Below the pieces are notes generated by a model, which was not told the origin of the DNA, made no database searches, and was given only the letters and a program-made list of their open reading frames with translations. A stretch of 64,000 nt of DNA from positions 372,001 through 436,000 of the forward strand of contig NZ_JBGGWB010000001.1 in assembly GCF_041321155.1 (NCBI RefSeq), read 5' to 3'. Source of the DNA: Sphingomonas sp. IW22 (GTDB taxonomy: Bacteria; Pseudomonadota; Alphaproteobacteria; Sphingomonadales; Sphingomonadaceae). Positions 56,081 to 64,000 of this stretch are shown in pieces. Each line of letters begins with the position of its first letter. The first letter of the stretch is position 1. A program made the position numbers and the translations under genes.

Positions 56081-59005
56081 ATGACTGGTACCAACGCCGC
56101 CGGGCTGACCCGGCGCCGCCGCATCGCGCTTTTGACCTCGGCCCTGACCGCCCTGACCTTTGCGAGCCCCGCGCTTGCACAGGATCAGGACCCCGGCCCC
56201 ATTCCGTCGACCACCGGCCCCGACCTTGTCGTCACCGGTTCGCGCCTGATCCGCACCGATCTTCAGGCGCCCAGCCCGACGACCGTCGTCAGCGACGAAG
56301 ACATCAAATTGTCGGGCAACGTCACGCTGGAAAAAACGATGAACGAGTTTCCGCAACTCGCGTCGGGCAATACGTCGACGGTGAACAATGGCGGCGGGTC
56401 CGGCATTCTGACCGCGAACCTGCGCGGCCTGGGCGCGCCGCGAACGCTGGTCATGGTCAACGGGCGCCGCTTCATCCCCGCCGACTCTTCGGGCAATGTC
56501 GACCTTGCCAGCATCCCTGATGCGCTGATCCGCCGGGTCGACATCATCACCGGCGGCGCTTCCGCCGTCTACGGTTCGGACGCGGTCGCGGGTGCGATCA
56601 ACTTCGTCCTGAACGACCGTTTCGAAGGGGTCGAGGTTGCAGCTCAATATGGCCTGACCGACCGGGGCGACGCTGCATCCAAAAAGCTCGACCTGACATT
56701 CGGTACCGGCACCAGCGACGGGCGCGGCAATGTCGCGCTGTCGGCATCATGGACGCGACAGGATTCGATCACCCAGTCCAGCCGCGAGTTCGGCCGCGTG
56801 CCGCTTGGCGAAGTCAACGGACAGCTCGTCTATTCGGGATCGGGCAGCATCCCTGGCACTCGCGTGCCGCTCAGCGTGAGCCAGCGCAACCAACTGGTCG
56901 GCGTCGACCTGACGCCGTCGGGCGCCTGCACGTCGATCACCGGCATCCGCTTTGGTGAGAACAGCCAGGTCCTGCCTTATTGCCAGCCGCAGGACACCTA
57001 TAACTATGCCCCCTTCAACCTGCTTCAGCGCCCGTTGGAGCGGTACAACGTCTCAGGCCTCGCCAAATATGAGCTGACGGAAGGCGTGACCGCCTATCTC
57101 GAAGGGTTCTATGTCAACACCCGCAACCAGATGGTGCTGGCGCCCGACTCCTTCACCCCGCTGACGCCAGGTGCTGCATCGTCGACGCTGCTGGTGCCGG
57201 GCTATGCGACCAATCCGGGGCTTCCGGCCAGCCTGCGCGACTTTTTCTCGAACAATGCCGCGATCTTCGATCCCGATGGCGACGGCACGGCAGCGGTTGT
57301 GGGCGGCGGCCGGCGTGCCGATGAGTTGGGCACGCGCGATTATCTGTATGAGCGTCAGTCCTATCTGTTCACCGGCGGTCTGCGCGGCGATTTCACGGCG
57401 CTGGGCCAGACGTGGCGTTGGGACGCCTTTTACCAATATGCCCGCAACCGCACCGATACGCGCAGCGAAAACCTGATTTCGCAAACCCGGCTCAGCATGG
57501 GGCTGGACGCGGTCCAGAACGCATCGGGTGAGGTCGTCTGCCGCAATCAGGCGCTTGGCTGCGTGCCCGTCAACATTTTTGGCTTGGGTGCGATCACGCC
57601 GGAAGCAGGCGCGTTCCTGACCCCGGTTCGCGAGAGCCACGACGTGTTCGTCCGGCAGGTCGCGGGCGCAACGGTCAGCGGCACGCTGTTCGACCTGCCC
57701 GCGGGCCCGGTTTCGGTGGCGCTGGGCACCGAATATCGCAAGGACCAGTACGACTTCTATCCAAGCCCGCTGGACATCGCGAACGAATATGGCGCGGTGT
57801 CGCAAAAGCCGCTGTCGGGCGCGTTCGACGTGGTCGAATTCTTTGGCGAAGCTCGCGTGCCCCTGTTGAGCGACATGCCCTTTGTCGACACGCTGGCGGT
57901 CGAGGGCGCGGTGCGCTTCTCAGACTATTCATCGGTCGGCAGCGTCTTTACCTGGAAGGCGGGTGGCGAATATGCACCCGTCAGCTGGTTCCGCATTCGC
58001 GGCGCGTATAACAAGGCGATCCGCGCGCCCAATATCGGTGAGCTGTACAACGCGATCACCCGCGGCTTCACCGGCGGCACCGACCCGTGCGACGCCAGCC
58101 AGACGCGCAGCGATGCGCTGAAGCAATTCTGCGTGCAGCAGGGCGTACCCGCGAACGAGATCGACAACTTCACCCAGGCGACCCTGGGCCTGAATCAGGA
58201 CAGCGGCGGCAACCCGAACCTGCGTGAGGAACGGTCGTCGACCTATACCATCGGTGCCGTCATATCCCCGCCGTTCATCCCGCGCCTGAACATCACGGTC
58301 GATTATTTCGACGTGCAGGTGGATGATGCGATCACCACGATCAACGCGCAGCAGACGATGAACGACTGCTACACCACGCTCGACGCGTCCAGCGCGACGT
58401 GCCAGTCGATCGTGCGCCTGAACAACGGTCAGATCGATTATGTCCGGGTGAACAGCAACAATATCGGCACGCTGAAGGTGAACGGCATCGACGCACAGCT
58501 CGATTACCGCCTTCCGCTGCCCGCCGCGCTGGGCATCGGCAACGACGATGCGACGCTCAGCGTCACGGCGGTCGCAAGCTGGCTGTTCGAACGCTCGACC
58601 CAAGTCTTGGAAAGCTCGACGCCACAGGATTGCGCGGGCTTTTACGGCGCTGGCTGTTCGGCAGGTACGGGCGGCTTCATCACGCCCGATTTCAAGCTGA
58701 ACCTGGCGGGCAACTATAACAGTGGCCCGATCAACTGGCGCGTCCAGGGCCGCATGATCGGCGGGCTGGACCTGTATCCGACCGCGTCGAACGTGGTGAA
58801 GAATGTCGGTTCGACCTGGTATCTCGACACCTCATTCTCGATCGAGGCGACGGATATGCTGACCCTGACGCTGGGCGTCGACAATCTGCTGGATCAGCAG
58901 CCGCCGATCTTTGGCACCGCGCTGGTTGGCGATGCCAATACCGACGTGTCGCTGTACGACACGCTTGGTCGCCGCTTCTTCGTGGGCGCACGGATGCGGT
59001 TCTGA
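56081..59005 (+). CDS. TonB-dependent receptor in the GH127 operon
   Basis: A 974-residue receptor related by motif to the one at 37964. It has a signal peptide (ALTFASPALAQ), TonB-box-like DLVVTGSRLIRTD, a plug with LRGLGAPRTLVMVNGRRF and ITGGASAVYGSDAVAGAINF, and a barrel ending RRFFVGARMRF. AAAGGGG precedes the ATG. It is followed on the same strand, after a 102-base gap with a hairpin, by the GH127 arabinofuranosidase, so the two probably handle the same arabinosylated substrate. Confidence 0.93.
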   Translation: MTGTNAAGLTRRRRIALLTSALTALTFASPALAQDQDPGPIPSTTGPDLVVTGSRLIRTDLQAPSPTTVVSDEDIKLSGNVTLEKTMNEFPQLASGNTSTVNNGGGSGILTANLRGLGAPRTLVMVNGRRFIPADSSGNVDLASIPDALIRRVDIITGGASAVYGSDAVAGAINFVLNDRFEGVEVAAQYGLTDRGDAASKKLDLTFGTGTSDGRGNVALSASWTRQDSITQSSREFGRVPLGEVNGQLVYSGSGSIPGTRVPLSVSQRNQLVGVDLTPSGACTSITGIRFGENSQVLPYCQPQDTYNYAPFNLLQRPLERYNVSGLAKYELTEGVTAYLEGFYVNTRNQMVLAPDSFTPLTPGAASSTLLVPGYATNPGLPASLRDFFSNNAAIFDPDGDGTAAVVGGGRRADELGTRDYLYERQSYLFTGGLRGDFTALGQTWRWDAFYQYARNRTDTRSENLISQTRLSMGLDAVQNASGEVVCRNQALGCVPVNIFGLGAITPEAGAFLTPVRESHDVFVRQVAGATVSGTLFDLPAGPVSVALGTEYRKDQYDFYPSPLDIANEYGAVSQKPLSGAFDVVEFFGEARVPLLSDMPFVDTLAVEGAVRFSDYSSVGSVFTWKAGGEYAPVSWFRIRGAYNKAIRAPNIGELYNAITRGFTGGTDPCDASQTRSDALKQFCVQQGVPANEIDNFTQATLGLNQDSGGNPNLREERSSTYTIGAVISPPFIPRLNITVDYFDVQVDDAITTINAQQTMNDCYTTLDASSATCQSIVRLNNGQIDYVRVNSNNIGTLKVNGIDAQLDYRLPLPAALGIGNDDATLSVTAVASWLFERSTQVLESSTPQDCAGFYGAGCSAGTGGFITPDFKLNLAGNYNSGPINWRVQGRMIGGLDLYPTASNVVKNVGSTWYLDTSFSIEATDMLTLTLGVDNLLDQQPPIFGTALVGDANTDVSLYDTLGRRFFVGARMRF

Positions 59006-59017
59006 TGTGAGATGACC

Positions 59018-59049
59018 CGGCGGCGGGATGGTGATGCCACCCGCCGCCG
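59018..59049 (+). other. intergenic hairpin between receptor and GH127 genes
   Basis: A perfect 10-bp stem CGGCGGCGGG/CCCGCCGCCG with a 12-base loop and no T-run, 13 bases after the receptor stop. It may protect the receptor mRNA end or reduce read-through into the glycosidase gene. Confidence 0.5.
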
Positions 59050-59107
59050 TGGATGACGAACACCATGTCCGGCCACGGCGCACCGGTCGGCATCGAAAGG
59101 AAAGACA

Positions 59108-61507
59108 ATGGCCCCGCCCGCTCCCCGGATCAGCCGCAGGGACATGTTGATGGGTTCCGCCGCCATGATGGCGCTGTTACCCGGCGGCGCGCTGCAAGCG
59201 CGTGTTCAGGCAGGTGCCGCGGGGCTCGCGGGGCCGGTGCGTCCCTTCCCGCTGTCGGCGGTGCGGCTGGCGCCTTCACCCTTCCTGCGCGCGGTGGAGG
59301 CGAACCGGGGCTATCTGATGGCGCTGGAGCCGGATCGGCTGCTCCACAATTTCCGCAAACATGCCGGGCTGGAGCCAAAGGGCGCGATCTACGGAGGCTG
59401 GGAATCGGACACGATCGCCGGCCATACGCTAGGCCATTATCTGAGCGCGCTGGCGCTGATGCATGCCCAGACCGGCGACAACGAATGCCGCCGCCGGGTG
59501 AATTATATCATCGACGAACTCGCCGCGTGTCAGGCGGCGTCGGGTGACGGTTACGTATCGGGCTTCACCCGCCGGCGCGGTGAGGTTTACGAGGATGGGA
59601 AGCTGATCTTCCCCGAGATCATGGCCGGAGACATCCGTTCGGCCGGGTTCGACCTGAACGGCTGCTGGGTGCCGTTCTACACCTGGCACAAGCTTTATGC
59701 CGGGCTGTTCGATGCCCAGACACTGGCGGGCGACGACCGCGCACTGTCGATCGCAGTGGCGCTGAGCGGCTATATCGACAAGGTGTTCGCTGCGCTGAAC
59801 GACGAACAGGTGCAGAAGGTGCTCGATTGCGAGCATGGCGGCATCAACGAAAGTTTCGCCGAACTGCATGTGCGGACGCGCGACCCGCGCTGGCTGCGGC
59901 TGGCCCAGCGGCTGCGCCACAAAAAGGTGCTGGACCCGCTGTCGCGGCGCGAAAACTCGCTGCCCTGGATCCACGCCAATACCCAGATTCCAAAGATCAT
60001 CGGCCTGGCCCGCCTGCACGAGATCACGGGAGATCCCGGCAATGCCGTCGCGGCGCGCTTTTTCTGGGATACGGTGGTCGGCCAATATAGCTACGCCATT
60101 GGCGGCAATGCGGACCGGGAGTATTTCCCGGCACCCAATACCGTATCCAAGCACATCACCGAACAGACGTGCGAAAGCTGCAACACCTATAACATGCTGA
60201 AGCTGACCCGGCATCTTTATGCCTGGCAGCCCAGCGCACGGCTGTTCGATTATTATGAGCGCGCGCACATCAATCACATGCTGGCGCATCAGGACCCCGA
60301 AACCGGCATGTTCGCTTATATGGTGCCGCTGGCGTCGGGATCGCATCGCAACTGGTCCGAACCGTTCGACAATTTCTGGTGCTGTGTCGGCACGGGGATC
60401 GAGACGCATTCCAAACATGGCGAAAGCATCTGGTGGACCGGCGACGACACGCTGATCGCCAACCTGTACATCCCATCCACGCTGGACTGGGCCGAGCGGG
60501 ATGCGCAACTTTCGATCGCCACCGCATACCCCTTCAGCGAAACCGTCGACATCCGCATCGACCGGATGGCCCGCCCCCAGCGATTTGGCCTTGCCCTGCG
60601 TATCCCCGCCTGGGCCAAGGGCGCATCGGTTCAGATCAATGGACAGGCGACCCCGATGCTGGCCAGCGACGGCTATGCCGTGCTGCGCCGCGAATGGCGC
60701 GCGGGCGACCGGGTGACGCTGACCCTGCCGATGCAGCTATGGGCCGAACCGACGCCGGACGATCCGCAGACCATCGCTATGCTGCACGGGCCTGTGGTGC
60801 TGGCTGCCGATATGGGGCCGGTGGACAAGCCGTTCGACGGCGTCGCGCCCGCGCTGGTTTCAGCCGATGTGCTGAGCGGATTTCAGCCGGTGTCGGAAGC
60901 CGCCAAAACCTTTCGCACGAACGGCATCGGGCGCCCAGGCGACCTGAGTTTCGCGCCATTCTATCAGCAGACACAGCGCCGGACGGCGGTTTATTTCCGC
61001 CGCTTCACCGAACCGCAATGGGCCGTCGAGCAGCAGGCGTTCGCCGCCGAACAGGCGCGTCTGGCCGATCTTCAGGCGCGGTCGGTCGATGTCATGCATC
61101 TGGGCGAAATGCAGCCCGAACGCGATCACCAGCTGAAATCGGCCAATTCCTACACTACCGCCTATCGCGGCCGGCATGGCCGCGACATGCGCGACGACGG
61201 CTTTTTCGAATTCCACATGAAGGTACGGCCCGGACCGCTTGTGCTCCAGGCGACTTATTGGGGTGAGGAGCGCAATCGCGATTTCCAGATCCTGATCGAC
61301 GGACAGAAGATCGCCGGCCAAAAGCTGAATGGCGAGCGCCCCGGCGAGTTTTTCGACGTCGACTATCCGATCCCGGAGGCACTGACACGCGGCAAATCGC
61401 AGGTCACGGTGCGGTTCCAGCCATCCGCCCGCCTGGCACGCGGCGGGCCGGTGTTTGGCGTTCGTATCTATACCGCAGCGGCAAAGGGGGCGAACATCAC
61501 CCTCTGA
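59108..61507 (+). CDS. GH127-family beta-L-arabinofuranosidase, Tat-exported
   Basis: A 799-residue glycoside hydrolase family 127 (DUF1680) protein. A Tat signal (RISRRDMLMG, then a hydrophobic stretch) is followed by an (alpha/alpha)6 domain and C-terminal beta-sandwiches. In the characterised enzyme HypBA1 a Glu and three Cys form the zinc/nucleophile site; here Glu356 and Cys358 (CESCNTYNMLKL) and Cys425/Cys426 (FWCCVGTGIE) match. GH127 removes beta-1,2-linked L-arabinofuranose from hydroxyproline-linked oligosaccharides of extensin-type proteins. AAAGGAAAG precedes the ATG. It ends the receptor operon. Confidence 0.9.
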   Translation: MAPPAPRISRRDMLMGSAAMMALLPGGALQARVQAGAAGLAGPVRPFPLSAVRLAPSPFLRAVEANRGYLMALEPDRLLHNFRKHAGLEPKGAIYGGWESDTIAGHTLGHYLSALALMHAQTGDNECRRRVNYIIDELAACQAASGDGYVSGFTRRRGEVYEDGKLIFPEIMAGDIRSAGFDLNGCWVPFYTWHKLYAGLFDAQTLAGDDRALSIAVALSGYIDKVFAALNDEQVQKVLDCEHGGINESFAELHVRTRDPRWLRLAQRLRHKKVLDPLSRRENSLPWIHANTQIPKIIGLARLHEITGDPGNAVAARFFWDTVVGQYSYAIGGNADREYFPAPNTVSKHITEQTCESCNTYNMLKLTRHLYAWQPSARLFDYYERAHINHMLAHQDPETGMFAYMVPLASGSHRNWSEPFDNFWCCVGTGIETHSKHGESIWWTGDDTLIANLYIPSTLDWAERDAQLSIATAYPFSETVDIRIDRMARPQRFGLALRIPAWAKGASVQINGQATPMLASDGYAVLRREWRAGDRVTLTLPMQLWAEPTPDDPQTIAMLHGPVVLAADMGPVDKPFDGVAPALVSADVLSGFQPVSEAAKTFRTNGIGRPGDLSFAPFYQQTQRRTAVYFRRFTEPQWAVEQQAFAAEQARLADLQARSVDVMHLGEMQPERDHQLKSANSYTTAYRGRHGRDMRDDGFFEFHMKVRPGPLVLQATYWGEERNRDFQILIDGQKIAGQKLNGERPGEFFDVDYPIPEALTRGKSQVTVRFQPSARLARGGPVFGVRIYTAAAKGANITL

Positions 61508-61592
61508 TGCACGCCCCGCTTGGTAAGTTATCGCAAAAAGCTCCCTTAGGTGGGAGGGCCACTCGACGGGTCCTTCGCTAATCCTGCTTGTC

Positions 61593-61622
61593 GCGACGGC
61601 GGCGCATGAATGCTGCCGTCGC
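61593..61622. terminator. hairpin between GH127 and proA stops
   Basis: GCGACGGC (61593-61600) pairs with GCCGTCGC (61615-61622), and a weaker CTCCC/GGGAG hairpin lies near 61542-61557. Both are in the 136-base convergent gap, where terminators for each gene are expected. No T-run on either side. Confidence 0.4.
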
Positions 61623-61643
61623 AACCGCCGGCGGGCGGTGCCA

Positions 61644-62939
61644 TCAGGGGCGAACCTGCCCCTTACCCCGCACCAGATATTTAAAGCTGGTCAACTGCTC
61701 CAGCCCGACCGGACCGCGCGCATGCATCTTGCCGGTTGCGATGCCGATCTCGGCGCCCATGCCGAATTCCCCGCCATCCGAAAACTGGGTTGAGGCATTG
61801 TGCATGACGACGGCGCTGTCGATCGCCAGCAGAAAGCGTTCGGCGGCGGCATCGTTCTGCGTCAGGATGGCATCGGTATGGCCCGACGAATGAGTCGCGA
61901 CAAAGCTGATCCCGGCGTCCAGATCTTCGACGATCTTCACCGACGCGATGGCGTCCAGATATTCGCAGTCCCAGTCATTGTCACTGGCGGGAGTCAGGCG
62001 GCTGTCGATGCCGCGCGCTTCCTCATCGCCGCGAAGCTGACATTCGGGCAGCGCCTCCACCAGCGCGGGGATCGCCCGGTCGGCAATCGCTCGGTCGATC
62101 ACGATGCTTTCGGTTGCGCCGCACACGCCGGTGCGCCGCAGCTTGGCATTGCGGATCACCGCCACTGCCTGATCCAGATCGGCATCGGCGTGGATATAGC
62201 TGTGGCAGTTTCCGTCCAGGTGCAGCAGCGTCGGCACGCGCGCTTCGTTGCGGACCAGTTCGACCAGGCCGCGGCCGCCGCGCGGGATCGCCAGATCGAC
62301 ATGGTCGACCGCGCGTAAAAGCTCGCCCACAGCGGCGCGGTCCGCCACGCCGACGGTCTGCACGCACTGGGCGGGCAGCCCCGCATCGGCCAGTCCGGCC
62401 TGCATGCAATCGACGATCGCCGCGGTCGAACGGCGGCTTTCCGAGCCGCCGCGCAGGATGATGGCATTGCCCGATTTGATGCACAGCGCGCTGGCATCGG
62501 CACCGACATTTGGCCGCGATTCAAAGATCATGGCGATGACGCCGATCGGCACCGCCACCCGGCGGATGTCCAGCCCGTTGGGGCGTTCGAACTGCGCCAG
62601 CTCACGCCCGACAGGGTCGGGCAGCGCGGCGATTTCCTCCAGCGCGGTGGCCATCGCCTCCACCCGCTTTTCGTCCAGCATCAGCCGGTCGATAAAGGCG
62701 GCGGGCTTGCGTCCCTCCACATCCGCGACATCGGCGGCATTGACCTCAAGCAGCGCGGGCGCCGCTTCGCGCAGGCGGCGCGCGGCGGACAGGATCGCAC
62801 GGTTGCGCGTGTTGGTGTCGCTCATCGCCAGCGCGCGGGCTGCTGCCTTCGCCGTGCGGCCCAGCGTCTCGATATGGCCGGCCACATCGTCGGACTGAAT
62901 GGCGGTTTCGGTTTCGGGCTTGGTCTTCAACAGGGTCAT
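61644..62939 (-). CDS. proA: glutamate-5-semialdehyde dehydrogenase (gamma-glutamyl phosphate reductase)
   Basis: A 431-residue ProA, reducing gamma-glutamyl phosphate to glutamate semialdehyde with NADPH in proline synthesis. Typical blocks are [39 protein letters not shown] and the catalytic Cys in [14 protein letters not shown] 62939 gives the family length; the upstream open frame is Arg-rich. It lies 61 bases after proC on the same strand. proB is not in the window. Confidence 0.95.
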   Translation of the reverse strand: MTLLKTKPETETAIQSDDVAGHIETLGRTAKAAARALAMSDTNTRNRAILSAARRLREAAPALLEVNAADVADVEGRKPAAFIDRLMLDEKRVEAMATALEEIAALPDPVGRELAQFERPNGLDIRRVAVPIGVIAMIFESRPNVGADASALCIKSGNAIILRGGSESRRSTAAIVDCMQAGLADAGLPAQCVQTVGVADRAAVGELLRAVDHVDLAIPRGGRGLVELVRNEARVPTLLHLDGNCHSYIHADADLDQAVAVIRNAKLRRTGVCGATESIVIDRAIADRAIPALVEALPECQLRGDEEARGIDSRLTPASDNDWDCEYLDAIASVKIVEDLDAGISFVATHSSGHTDAILTQNDAAAERFLLAIDSAVVMHNASTQFSDGGEFGMGAEIGIATGKMHARGPVGLEQLTSFKYLVRGKGQVRP

Positions 62940-63000
62940 GAAAGCTTCTTTCCGGCGCAAGCGCCTTGAATTGGGTATGAAAGGAGAATGGCGTACCGGG

Positions 63001-63804
63001 TCAGCGCAGCGCGACCGCGCGCGCATAGGCCGCCTCAAGCGTTGCGCGCATCAGCGCGTCCAGATCGCCCTTGCCGTTCAGCGCATCCAGGCCCGCGGCG
63101 GTCGTGCCGTTCTTGCTGGTCACGCTAATCCGCAGCGCCTCAAGATCGAGGGGGGACTGCCGCGCCATTTCGATCGTGCCTGACAAGGTGCCCAGCACCA
63201 GCTGCTTGGCGGTCTCGGCATCGAAACCCAGCGTCTGCGCGGCCTCCACATATGTACGGGCGATTTCGAACACATAGCCCGGCCCCGAACCTGCGACGGC
63301 GGTCAGCCGGTCCAGCTGATCCTCGTCCGCGACCCAGATGGCAGTACCGACCGCCGCCATCAACGCTTCCGCCGCGTCGCGTTGTTCCGGGGTGACGGAG
63401 GGGTCCGCACACAGACCGCTGACGCCCGCACCGATGGCGGCGGGCAGGTTCGGCATGATCCGCACCACCGGCGCATCGCCGCTGAGCGAGCGCAGCCGGG
63501 CGATGGACGCCCCCGCCGCGATCGACGCGACAAAGCCTCTATCGGCCAGCAGCGCGGCATAGGTCGGCAGCACCTGATCCAGCATCTGCGGCTTCACTGC
63601 CACGATGACCAGATCATAGGCGGTCGTGCCGGGCGCCGGCGCTTCTTTGAGGAATGTCACGCGGGCCGGAGTGTCCGTACCCGGCTGGGCAGCGGGGTCG
63701 ATGACGTGGAAATCATGATCCGGGAACTGGCGATCGGCGACCGCGGCCCATTGCGACATCAACGCCGCGCCCATTTTTCCATGTCCGACCAGTGCGATCC
63801 GCAA
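63001..63804 (-). CDS. proC: pyrroline-5-carboxylate reductase
   Basis: A 267-residue ProC, reducing delta1-pyrroline-5-carboxylate to proline. It shows the N-terminal Rossmann motif [39 protein letters not shown] and the C-terminal signature block [19 protein letters not shown]. The start is TTG 63804 with GGGAG seven bases upstream, giving normal length; the longer frame to 63870 is not conserved-looking. It is probably co-transcribed with proA. Confidence 0.94.
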   Translation of the reverse strand: MRIALVGHGKMGAALMSQWAAVADRQFPDHDFHVIDPAAQPGTDTPARVTFLKEAPAPGTTAYDLVIVAVKPQMLDQVLPTYAALLADRGFVASIAAGASIARLRSLSGDAPVVRIMPNLPAAIGAGVSGLCADPSVTPEQRDAAEALMAAVGTAIWVADEDQLDRLTAVAGSGPGYVFEIARTYVEAAQTLGFDAETAKQLVLGTLSGTIEMARQSPLDLEALRISVTSKNGTTAAGLDALNGKGDLDALMRATLEAAYARAVALR

Positions 63805-64000
63805 AACATTCTCCCATAGATTAGATTGAACAACGCAAACCCGGTGGAACACTCCTCCGACGATAACCAAATATCGTACATGGCCAAATCAGGCACATCC
63901 ACCACATCCAGCCCAAACAGGGCGAGCGGTTTGCCACATCCGTCAAAATGTGTATAAGGGCTTCATATTAACCGCCAGCTCATATGTCAACGTCGTGTTC
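63805..64000. other. right-edge intergenic region
   Basis: About 196 bases upstream of proC, more AT-rich toward the window edge. It should hold the proC promoter and perhaps that of a gene beyond the edge. I found no clear promoter, no convincing GTATAC-type dyad and no credible reading frame here. Confidence 0.5.

Noticed and set aside
63866..63890. A sixth GTATAC-type site upstream of proC
   Set aside because: The bases AATATCGTACATGG resemble only part of the motif and lack a dyad; too weak to add proC-proA to the regulon.
1..64000. CRISPR arrays, insertion sequences, rRNA or replication origin
   Set aside because: No regularly spaced repeats, transposase genes with terminal inverted repeats, rRNA sequence or DnaA-box cluster were noticed.

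Overview
The window is GC-rich, densely packed alphaproteobacterial chromosome. The gene families point to a Sphingomonas-like member of the Sphingomonadales: three TonB-dependent receptors (TBDRs), an array of flavin-dependent halogenase genes, Tat-exported glycosidase and dehydrogenase subunits, and many overlapping ATGA or TGATG junctions. This placement is inferred from gene content; there is no rRNA here. One tRNA-Arg (TCT) is present. I saw no CRISPR array, insertion sequence, prophage or origin.

Layout. 1-2083: end of an iron-uptake-like block (membrane protein plus PepSY protein). 2145-2221: tRNA. 2295-5454: three-gene operon for a DUF1080 3-keto-glycoside hydrolase, a GMC dehydrogenase and a gluconate 2-dehydrogenase subunit 3-like partner, which suggests 3-keto-sugar chemistry. 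5728-10590: YfeH-type transporter, secreted GH3 glucosidase and a LacI regulator. 10628-19401: mostly housekeeping or unknown genes (S24/XRE repressor with divergent small genes, DJ-1/PfpI protein, topoisomerase IB, MscS channel, NadA, DUF4230, MBL hydrolase, SDR). 19544-25583: glycosyltransferases, a sucrose-phosphate synthase/phosphatase-like fusion and a sulfotransferase. 25630-37686: cupin-like protein, GH9, four tandem tryptophan-halogenase-family genes (one lacking all key residues) and a divergent TBDR.

37964-61507 is the most coherent system. It combines two TBDRs, secreted S9, DUF885 and S10 peptidases, an M24 Xaa-Pro-type peptidase, a 4-hydroxyproline epimerase, a DHDPS-family deaminase, a DadA-like FAD dehydrogenase, an Ldh-family reductase, an APC permease, a GntR regulator and a GH127 beta-L-arabinofuranosidase. 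Beta-L-arabinofuranosyl chains on hydroxyproline are the hallmark of plant extensins, so I read this as a locus for using hydroxyproline-rich glycoproteins: strip arabinose, cut the peptide, then epimerise, oxidise and deaminate hydroxyproline. Five intergenic regions in this block, and none of the others I read closely, carry variants of one GTATAC-type dyad, so the GntR protein probably controls the whole set. The right edge holds proA and proC.

Coordinates use the start codon I think most likely; several are GTG or TTG and are justified in the entries. Functions are family assignments from motifs read by eye, with no database search.
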